A DNA stretch of 64,000 nucleotides, taken from positions 31,093 to 95,092 of the forward strand of contig NZ_VDFY01000138.1 of the NCBI RefSeq assembly GCF_006228125.1, given 5' to 3'. Source of the stretch: Micromonospora orduensis. Its GTDB lineage: Bacteria > Actinomycetota > Actinomycetes > Mycobacteriales > Micromonosporaceae. Below are positions 7,638 through 14,866 of this stretch, piece by piece. The position numbers and the translations under genes were made by a program. The notes beneath the pieces are model-generated. The model had not been told where the DNA came from. It ran no database searches and was given only the letters and a program-made list of their open reading frames with translations. How positions within the stretch are numbered: the stretch's first letter is position 1; the number at the start of each line of letters is the position of its first letter.

Positions 7638-8891
7638 TTGAGTCAGGAAACAGCTGCGGCGAAGCCCGCTCAGGTGCGCCGGATCCTTGTCCTGGGCGAC
7701 CCGGCTCTCCAATATTCACTGGTGCCGCGCAAGCGGCTTCCTATTGTCACGATCGATCTTCCGGCGGACCCGGATGGTGGCGACCGGGCTGTCGAATATC
7801 TGCGGCCGATCGACACGGCGTCCGTCTCGATCCGTCTTCTTCCGCAGGATTCGGCTCCGGTCGAGGTGCCCGTCGAGGTGGCGCGACCCACCTGGTCTGG
7901 CTGCGCGCTCTCGGAATCGATGCGGACACACCTACGGTCGGTGTGGCCGGGCGCCGCGGCCACCGAGAGCATTGAATTCCTGTCGCCGGTCATGGTGCTG
8001 CGGCTCCATGAGTCGCAGGAGCGGACGAGGGTGGAAGTGCTCGCCTGCACACGTCTGCGCGAAGTCGGGGCGGTGTTCGCGCGAGTCGCGGAATGCGAGT
8101 TCCCGTCCACGGCGACGGCTGACGACGTGGTCCCGGTTGCGCTGAAGTCGGCGGGAAACCTGCGCGAGCATGTGGCCGTCGAGAATCACGTTTTCCGCAA
8201 TCTTGTACCCGGCGTTGAGATCGAGAACAAGATCACCCTTCGTGGCGACGTGTCGATCTGGCGGTTGACCTCGGAGATGGCTTCTCAGGTCGGTAGTGCC
8301 TCCTTTCCTGGCTTCATCCCGGATGTCGGCAACGAAGTGCAACGCTGGGAGGTCTTCCAGCACACGTTCGAGGTGCTGAATCCGGCCGCGGAGCGCGGCT
8401 ACATCGCCTTCCAGGAGCAGCCGTCCGGGGCCTTCATGCTCAAGCACAAGATTTTCGCCGAGGACACGCTCCGGCGCGTCGAGACCTTCCGGCACAACCT
8501 CGCCGTGCCCGGCAGAGACTTCGCCGCCTTCCTTGACCTCGAGTATCCGCACCTCACCTTCCGGGCCCTGCGCACCTTCAGCCGTACGCGTTTCGACGTC
8601 AACCTGGAGTCCAGCGCGACCGGTCACTTCTTCGGCATCGAGATCGACGAGGTGCGTACGGCCGGGGATGAGCACGTCCTTCGGCAGGCCGAGATCGCCT
8701 ACCACCGGTCGCGGATACACGACGGGCTCGACGTCGCCACCGTCGAACCCGAACTTGAACGCCTGACCAACCTCGTCGACAGCTACCTGGCCCGCAACGG
8801 CGTGGACCGAGAGCGGACGTTCTATTCGAAGCTCTCGTTCCTGCGCGACATCGAGAGCCCGAGCGGGGCCACGTCACCCACGAGGTGCTGA
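7638..8891 (+). CDS. CYTH (triphosphate tunnel)-like domain protein of unknown function
   Basis: A 417-residue protein. Residues 194-198 read EIENK, the ExExK signature of CYTH / triphosphate tunnel metalloenzymes. Downstream strands rich in alternating basic and acidic residues follow (FMLKHKIF, RVETFRHN, then HFFGIEIDEVRT), as expected for the beta tunnel that binds triphosphate. The first 190 residues are unassigned. CYTH enzymes hydrolyse or cyclise nucleoside triphosphates, thiamine triphosphate or polyphosphate. I favour the TTG at 7638, which has GGGGGG eight bases upstream, over the GTG at 7605 with no clear ribosome site. It heads an operon with the P-loop kinase and the second deaminase paralog. 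Function in the pathway is unknown. Confidence 0.65.
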   Translation: MSQETAAAKPAQVRRILVLGDPALQYSLVPRKRLPIVTIDLPADPDGGDRAVEYLRPIDTASVSIRLLPQDSAPVEVPVEVARPTWSGCALSESMRTHLRSVWPGAAATESIEFLSPVMVLRLHESQERTRVEVLACTRLREVGAVFARVAECEFPSTATADDVVPVALKSAGNLREHVAVENHVFRNLVPGVEIENKITLRGDVSIWRLTSEMASQVGSASFPGFIPDVGNEVQRWEVFQHTFEVLNPAAERGYIAFQEQPSGAFMLKHKIFAEDTLRRVETFRHNLAVPGRDFAAFLDLEYPHLTFRALRTFSRTRFDVNLESSATGHFFGIEIDEVRTAGDEHVLRQAEIAYHRSRIHDGLDVATVEPELERLTNLVDSYLARNGVDRERTFYSKLSFLRDIESPSGATSPTRC

Positions 8892-8924
8892 TCGCCAACA
8901 AACATCTGGGGGAGGTGCGAATCC

Positions 8925-9461
8925 GTGCGTATTTCGATCATCGGGTTGGCGGGTTGTGGCAAGTCGACCTCTGCCGGGCTGATTGAGGAGTTCGCGCAGG
9001 AGCTCGGCCGGACGTACGCCACCGTCAAGCTCGCCAAACCGTTGTACGACCTGCAGGCCCAGGTCTATCGGGCGGCGCGGGTCAAGGTTCCCGCTGGGGC
9101 ACAGGACCAGATCCTGATGGAGTCCCTGGCCGACTCCATGCGTCGCATCAGGCCAGAGTCCCTGGTCGACGACTTCCTGACCCGGTTGGCCTCGACAGAC
9201 GCCGACATCGTGGTCAACGACGACCTGCGTGACCCGTTCGTCGATGCCGTGGCCCTGCGTGCCCACGGGTTCCGGGTGCTGCGAGTCACGGCTGCGCCGG
9301 AGGTGCGGGAAAAGAGGTTGGCCGGGCGCGGCGACACCAGCAGAGCGGACCAGTCGACGAGCGATCTCGACTTGATCGAGCCGGACGCCGTCCTGGACAA
9401 CAGTGGTGACCTCATGGCGCACCGCGACGCTGTGCGTAGGATTGTGCGGAGCTGGATGTGA
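8925..9461 (+). CDS. P-loop kinase, deoxynucleoside-monophosphate-kinase-like
   Basis: A 178-residue P-loop protein with Walker A GLAGCGKST at residues 7-15, a lid region with the basic stretch KRLAGRG near 127-133 and an acidic NDDLRDP segment near 98. The overall plan is that of dNMP kinases and dephospho-CoA kinases, which move the gamma phosphate of ATP to a small phosphorylated acceptor. The GTG start has GGGGGAGG eight bases upstream. Its stop overlaps the start of the next gene (GTGA), so it is coupled to the stand-alone deaminase paralog. The combination points to a nucleotide substrate; which one cannot be told. Confidence 0.75.
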   Translation: MRISIIGLAGCGKSTSAGLIEEFAQELGRTYATVKLAKPLYDLQAQVYRAARVKVPAGAQDQILMESLADSMRRIRPESLVDDFLTRLASTDADIVVNDDLRDPFVDAVALRAHGFRVLRVTAAPEVREKRLAGRGDTSRADQSTSDLDLIEPDAVLDNSGDLMAHRDAVRRIVRSWM

Positions 9462-10000
9462 TACTCACTGGCCGTGAAATTCACCGCGAGGTCCTTGCGG
9501 GCCGCATCCACATCGACGACTTCGAAGCGGAGCGTCTGGAGCCCAACAGCTACGGCTTCCGGCTGGCCCGCGAGATCATCTCCTACGAGACGGACGTGAT
9601 CGATGCTCGGTCACCGATCGCGTCCCGAACGACCATCATGGACGATGGCGGGATGGTGCTCACGCCGGGGCGGTTCTACCTCGGTGGGACCATGGAAGCG
9701 ATGGGCAGCCCGCACTACGCTGCCACCCTCTACGCCTGCCGCTCCGTGTCGACACTCGGCATCTGGATCCAGTTTTCGGCACCGCTCGGTCACAGCGGTG
9801 CCATCTTCCCGTGGACGTTGGAGATGGCCGTGGCCGCGCCGGTCCGCCTGTTTCCCGGCATGGTCATCGGGAAGTTGGCGTTCTGGGCGATGCAGGGCTG
9901 CTCGGTGGGCTATGCCGGGAAATACAGCGGTTCAGCCTCGGCTGTTCCGTCGCGACTGAGCCTGGACGCCGTGCCGCCCACGAATCGGGCTCTGCCGTAG
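9458..10000 (+). CDS. Stand-alone dCTP-deaminase-fold paralog
   Basis: A 180-residue protein alignable without gaps to the first 130 residues of the fusion protein at 1482 (ILTGREI, LEPNSYGFRLA, LTPGRFYL, FSAPLGHSG, WTLEM). It keeps the catalytic glutamate as Glu122, but where dCTP deaminases have the active-site arginine it has Thr99 (CRSVSTLG at 94-101). The fusion protein has the opposite pattern (Arg99, Gln122). dCTP deaminases are trimers with inter-subunit sites, so the two could work together. Alternatively it may only bind nucleotide. It is the last gene of the rightward operon and overlaps the kinase gene by four bases. Confidence 0.82.
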   Translation: MILTGREIHREVLAGRIHIDDFEAERLEPNSYGFRLAREIISYETDVIDARSPIASRTTIMDDGGMVLTPGRFYLGGTMEAMGSPHYAATLYACRSVSTLGIWIQFSAPLGHSGAIFPWTLEMAVAAPVRLFPGMVIGKLAFWAMQGCSVGYAGKYSGSASAVPSRLSLDAVPPTNRALP

Positions 10001-10699
10001 GGGTGTGAATCCCGGCGAGAAGAGGCTCATGGTGGGGTTGCGCGATCTGTGTAGGCAGGTGGGCGATCCCTGTGGCAGCGGCGGCCGGGACGTTGACCCG
10101 GACCAGCGTTCCAAGGGCACCATCCCCGTCGGTGCGGCGCGCTCCTCGACCGGCCGGAGCCTGCGGCTCTTCCACCTTCATCTCTCTTGTGTCGATCGGG
10201 CCCGAATGTCGCGTCCGCTTGTCGATGACTAGCGGAACCGTTTCCAATTCTGGTGGGCGATCCCAAGGGGCTCTGGGCTTCTGGGCAGGGCAAGATAGAG
10301 GAATGACCTATCCGGGTGAATCGTATAGGCGGGCATAACTTCCAGACGGCAGGGCAACTGCGGCCTACTGGCGATCATCCGAATGTCCAGGATGGAGCGC
10401 CAAAGGGGTGTGCCCGCGGGTACGATCTCCATCCCCGTGCAGGCTGTGTGGCGACCTTGGCCTGGTTGTGCCGTGCCTTGGCGCGGTGGAGGCTGGGTGA
10501 TTTATCGCGTTTCAGGGATATCGATCCGACATTTTGGTGACCGCCCCTTCTGCGGACTGTGGTGCGAAGTCGAGAAGGATCTGTGCCCTACTCGGCTGTC
10601 GAAAGGAGAGCTTGTCGCGTCGGCGCGTTCGTTATTCGACGGTGCTTGGGTATAGTGCGACCAATCTCCTCGGACCGTTCCGGAAAGCGTCTGATCTGC
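10001..10699. other. Intergenic region, 0.7 kb, with promoter for the LAL regulator
   Basis: No convincing gene is seen; the short open frames here show no family features and no good ribosome sites. The only supported element is TATAGT at 10651-10656, a near-consensus -10, with TTCGTT 17 bases upstream as a poor -35. It would start transcription near 10663, about 37 bases before the regulator start. The region separates the lower-GC nucleotide gene group from the RiPP cluster. Confidence 0.5.
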
Positions 10700-13570
10700 G
10701 TGATGACACCTGGGCTGGAAAATGCGTCAACAGGCCCGCACTTCGTCGGGCGGCGACCACAGTTGGCGCGTATCGGGAGAGCCCAGGCCGCCGTGCTGAG
10801 CCGTGGCCGGCAGGTGGTCTGCGAGGTGGTCGGCGAGCCGGGCGTCGGCAAGACCCGGTTCGTCCGCGAGGCCCTGGAGCGGTGCGTCCATACCGTCCCG
10901 TGGGCCGTCGGGACCTGCGTGCCGGATGAGCGGGGCGTTCCGTTCCACGTGTTCCGCCACGCCTTCACCACCGGGCAGCCGCTCCGACGAGGGCTGCGCG
11001 CCGGGCGGTCCACCGGGGAGACCTGGGCGGAGTCCGCCGCCGCGGTGCCACCGGCGCGGGCGTCGGACGCCCGGCGGTTCCGGACGTACCAGCTGGCGCG
11101 CCGGCTGATCGCCCTGGCGGCCCAGGACGGTCTGGTGCTGGTCCTCGACGACCTGCACTGGGCGGACGACTCCTCCGCCGGTCTGATCGCCCACCTGCTG
11201 CGGTATCCGGTGCCCGCCCCGCTGCTGCTCGTGCTCGTCTACCGTCCGCGGCAGATGGCGACCCCGATGCCGTTCGGCCCGCCGGATCCCGACGAACACG
11301 CCGAGGGGGAGTCGACGACGCATGACCGCATCGAGCTGACCCCTCTCGGGCTCGCCGAGGTCGCGCACCTGCACCCGCACGTCGACCAGGCGGAGCTCCG
11401 CGACCGGTACGACCTGACCGGCGGCAATCCCGGTTACCTGGCGGCGCTCCCGGGCGGCCCCGCGTCGAACGACGCCGACCCGATCCGGGAGACGCAGGGC
11501 GGGCTGTCCGACGCGGCGGTGGCCGTGCTGCGCCGCGAATGGACGGATCTGCCGTCGGTCGAGCTGGCCTGCCTGCGGGCCGGGGCGATCGTCGACGCGC
11601 CCTTCGGGGCGGACCTGCTGGCCGAGGTCGCTCAGGTCCCGACGGCCCTGGCGGTCGAGGCCGGCTGGCGTTTGGCCCGGCGTGACCTGATCCGCCGCGT
11701 CCCCGGCACGGGACGGTTCGCCTTCCGGCACCCGGTGCTGCGGATGGCGGTCGCCCAGGACACCGATCCGGCGTGGCGGGTGGAGGCCTCCGCGCGGGCA
11801 CTCACCGCGCTTGTCGAGCTGGGCGCGCCACCCGCGGACCGGGCCCGCTACGCCGAGCGTCTGCTCGCCCAGCCGAACGGTCGCTGGGCCGAACGCTGCG
11901 TCGACGTGCTCTGCCGTGCCGCGCACGAGATCCGGCGGGAGGCACCGGACCTGGCGATCCGCTGGCTGCGGCTCGCACTGCGGGCACTACGGCCCACGGC
12001 CGGTACGACGCAGCGTCGCCGAGACGTGTCACTCGCGTTGGCCCAGGTCACCGGGGAGGCGGGCAACCTGGCCGAGAGCCGGGCCCTGCTTCAGGAGATC
12101 GTGCCACTGTTCCCCGCCGACCGGCAGGGACGACGGGCCGAGGCGGTGGCTCTCTGGGCGCGCGTGGAACGCCTGCTCGGCAACTACGCGGAGGCGGCGG
12201 CGATCAGCCGTCGCGAGCTGGCCGCCCTGCCGGAGGGCGCCGGACCCACCGGCGGCTATCGACTCGCCACCGAGATCGGCGTCGCAGGCATCCTCGCCGG
12301 CCGGCCGGTGGCCGCACTGCCCGACGCGCTCGGCGAAGACGGCGGCTCCGGCGCGGACCGGGCCGGCCTCCTGGCCGTGCGCAGCCTGGCCGCCGCGCAC
12401 GACGGCGTCCTCGACGACGCCCGCGGCCTGCTCGACGCCGGCGCCCGGATCGTCGACTCGTTGCCGGACCGGGACGTGCGGGACCATCCCGACTGCCTCA
12501 CCGCGCTCGGCCTGACCGAGTTGTACCTCGAACGGCAGGCCGACGCGGTACGACACCTCGACCGGGGCCTGACGCTCGTGCGCGCCTCGCACCGCGACGA
12601 CGGGTTGTGCCAGCTGCTGCTCGGTCGCGGTCAGGTGGCCTACCACGGCGGTCAGCTGACCGCCGCGATCGGACTGGCCACCGAGGCGGGCATCGTCGCC
12701 CGGCGCATCGGCAGCCGCCACCTGCTGAGCTTCGCCCTGGCGTTCGAGGCGGAGGCGACCGCCTGGCGTGGTGGGCCACGGGACGAGGACCGGGCGGTGG
12801 CGCTGGCCCGCAGCGCGCTCGGAATCGCCACCGACCCCGCCACCTGGTGTGGCCGTACCGCCGCGATGGCGTTGGCGACCGCGGCGCTGCTGTCCGGGGA
12901 TCCGGCGACCTGCGCCGAACTGGTGCGCTCGGCCGGCGGCGACAGCCGGCTGAGCCGCCTGCAGACCACCCTCCGGCCGATGTGGTACGAGCTGCTCTGC
13001 GCCGCGGCGCTCGCCGCCGGCGAGCTGGCCGACGCCGAGCGTCTGGCGCGGCGGGCGATGACCGAGGCGGATCGGGTCGGCCTTCCCGGGCAGCGGGGCT
13101 TCGCGGAGTCGGCGTACGGCGAGGTGCTGCTCGCCCGCGGCGACGTCGCGGCGGCGATGCCGCACCTGGAGACCGCCGCCGACCTGTTCCGCGCCGGCGG
13201 GATGGCGCTACGGCGCAGCCTCGCGCTGGCCTCCCTGGCCCGAGCGGCCGAGGCGGCGGACGAGACCGGCCCGGCGGCGCGGGCCCGCCGCCGGGCCCTG
13301 GAACTGGCCAGGTGGTGCGGGACGGAGCGGGTCGGCCTGCGACTGGCCCGCCCGGTCGGCCCACGCGAGGTCGCCGCCCTGACCGACAGGGAATGGCACA
13401 TCGCTCGGCTGGCGGCGACCGGGGCCACCAGCCGACTGATCGGGCGGCAGTTGAACATCAGCCCACGCACCGTCGAGGCGCACCTGACCCGGATCTACCG
13501 CAAGGCGGGCGTCGCCTCCCGGTCGGCTCTGGTCGCCTGGGTCGCCCGGCTCGATGACACCGATCGGTGA
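10700..13570 (+). CDS. LAL-type LuxR family transcriptional regulator (AAA + HTH)
   Basis: A protein of about 956 residues with the plan of large ATP-binding LuxR (LAL) activators. The N-terminal AAA part has Walker A GEPGVGKTRF and Walker B LVLVLDDLHWADDSS. A long alpha-helical TPR-like middle follows, and the C-terminal LuxR helix-turn-helix is clear (LTDREWHIARLAATGATSRLIG, then RTVEAHLTRIYRKAGV). Such proteins usually activate secondary-metabolite operons. Start is GTG 10700 or the next codon ATG 10703; the open frame extends upstream but without protein-like composition. It precedes the RiPP genes in the same direction and is the likely pathway activator. Confidence 0.85.
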   Translation: MMTPGLENASTGPHFVGRRPQLARIGRAQAAVLSRGRQVVCEVVGEPGVGKTRFVREALERCVHTVPWAVGTCVPDERGVPFHVFRHAFTTGQPLRRGLRAGRSTGETWAESAAAVPPARASDARRFRTYQLARRLIALAAQDGLVLVLDDLHWADDSSAGLIAHLLRYPVPAPLLLVLVYRPRQMATPMPFGPPDPDEHAEGESTTHDRIELTPLGLAEVAHLHPHVDQAELRDRYDLTGGNPGYLAALPGGPASNDADPIRETQGGLSDAAVAVLRREWTDLPSVELACLRAGAIVDAPFGADLLAEVAQVPTALAVEAGWRLARRDLIRRVPGTGRFAFRHPVLRMAVAQDTDPAWRVEASARALTALVELGAPPADRARYAERLLAQPNGRWAERCVDVLCRAAHEIRREAPDLAIRWLRLALRALRPTAGTTQRRRDVSLALAQVTGEAGNLAESRALLQEIVPLFPADRQGRRAEAVALWARVERLLGNYAEAAAISRRELAALPEGAGPTGGYRLATEIGVAGILAGRPVAALPDALGEDGGSGADRAGLLAVRSLAAAHDGVLDDARGLLDAGARIVDSLPDRDVRDHPDCLTALGLTELYLERQADAVRHLDRGLTLVRASHRDDGLCQLLLGRGQVAYHGGQLTAAIGLATEAGIVARRIGSRHLLSFALAFEAEATAWRGGPRDEDRAVALARSALGIATDPATWCGRTAAMALATAALLSGDPATCAELVRSAGGDSRLSRLQTTLRPMWYELLCAAALAAGELADAERLARRAMTEADRVGLPGQRGFAESAYGEVLLARGDVAAAMPHLETAADLFRAGGMALRRSLALASLARAAEAADETGPAARARRRALELARWCGTERVGLRLARPVGPREVAALTDREWHIARLAATGATSRLIGRQLNISPRTVEAHLTRIYRKAGVASRSALVAWVARLDDTDR

Positions 13571-13721
13571 CCGCGATCCGGGCCGGATGACGTCGATCGG
13601 TGCAACGCCCACCGGCCGGGCAGCACGAGGCCGCGCCGGCACCGGTCACGCCCGACAGTCGCTCACATACTCGACTGCATCGGGCGCGATTCCCGTCGGC
13701 CGGTGGTGGATGGAGGACGAG

Positions 13722-14741
13722 ATGCTGGGCAGAAGATCCGTCAGGAGCCCGCGTACCCTCGCCGCGCCGGTGCCGGCGTTCGCCGCCGCCGCGGTGACGC
13801 TGCTCGTGCTCACGGGCTGTGGGGGTGAGCCGGTGGACGCGGCAGCCCCGGCGCCCCAGGGCCCGGCCACCTTCGGTCGGGAGCGGGCCGCGCTGGTGCT
13901 CACCGCCTTCGACCAGGCCGACTCGGCCGCCTCGGTCGCCGGTGACGTGGAGGCGCTGCGGACCCAGGAGGTACCACCCTCACTGGACCTCAGCATCGCC
14001 GCGGTCCGCCGGGCCGCCTACAACCAGCGCCCGCAACCGTCGTTCCAGCACATCAACCCGGCCTTCGCGGTGCCGCCCGGCGACCCGGCCTGCTTCCTCA
14101 CCACGGCCACCCTCAGGCTCGCCGGATCGGAGCTGGCACCCACCGACACCAGCCAGTTCGTGCTGGGCGCCGACGGCCAGTGGAAGCTCAGCCACAACGT
14201 CCAGATCACCCAACCGTCGCTGGTGGTGGCCCGGAGCATCGACGGCCGCCCCGCCACCGAGGGCGGCACGGCCCTGGACGAGACCAGCCGCCGGGCCCTC
14301 GCCGCCGAAGTGTTCGCCCGCAGCATCGGATCCACGACGAGCAACCGGTCCCTCGTCGCGTCCAGCCCGCTGCTCGACGGCCAGTTCGCCGGCGGGTGGG
14401 AGGTCTACGGCCAGCAGCTCGCCGGTGCCGGCGCGACGGTGCAGCGGACCATGGACAAGGCGGAGTGGTCGGACTGCGCGGTCGCCGTGCCGGCCGGCAC
14501 GCTGGCGTTCCTGACCGTCCACGCCACCGACACCCTGCGCCCGGCGCCCGGCGGTCCCACCACCGTCCGGATGGTGCCGCAGAGCCCGGACCTGATCGCC
14601 ACCGGCCACCGCACGGCGGTGAGCGGAAAGTCGATCCGGGTCACCCGGGTGGAGACCTTCCTGCTGCTCGTACCGACGCAGATCACCGGCACCTCGGTGC
14701 TCGGGCTCAACGACACCGCGCTGACCGTCACCGCCGGCTGA
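13722..14741 (+). CDS. Putative secreted lipoprotein of unknown function
   Basis: A 339-residue protein with a typical lipoprotein signal: basic N-terminus, hydrophobic stretch and lipobox LTGC with the lipidated Cys33. The mature part shows no motif I recognise; it has few cysteines and alternating Ser/Thr/Pro-rich segments like small extracytoplasmic sensor or binding lipoproteins. ATG 13722 has GGAGG five bases upstream and gives the correct signal peptide; the longer frame overlaps the LAL gene. It sits 126 bases before the cyclodehydratase gene and may belong to the RiPP cluster as an immunity or envelope factor, which is speculative. Confidence 0.65.
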   Translation: MLGRRSVRSPRTLAAPVPAFAAAAVTLLVLTGCGGEPVDAAAPAPQGPATFGRERAALVLTAFDQADSAASVAGDVEALRTQEVPPSLDLSIAAVRRAAYNQRPQPSFQHINPAFAVPPGDPACFLTTATLRLAGSELAPTDTSQFVLGADGQWKLSHNVQITQPSLVVARSIDGRPATEGGTALDETSRRALAAEVFARSIGSTTSNRSLVASSPLLDGQFAGGWEVYGQQLAGAGATVQRTMDKAEWSDCAVAVPAGTLAFLTVHATDTLRPAPGGPTTVRMVPQSPDLIATGHRTAVSGKSIRVTRVETFLLLVPTQITGTSVLGLNDTALTVTAG

Positions 14742-14866
14742 CCCGCCCGCCGCCGACGGCAGAAACCGGTGGCATCACTCGGGATCGGACGACCCGGACC
14801 GCGACGATGGCAGCAGCCGTGATCGCCGGCGGGGCCACGGTCCGGCCACCAGGCTCGGGAGGAAGC

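Noticed and set aside
14180..14866. Long upstream extension of the cyclodehydratase frame
   Set aside because: It overlaps the lipoprotein gene, is Arg/Gly/Pro-rich without family features, and a strong ribosome site with ATG at 14867 starts the recognisable protein.
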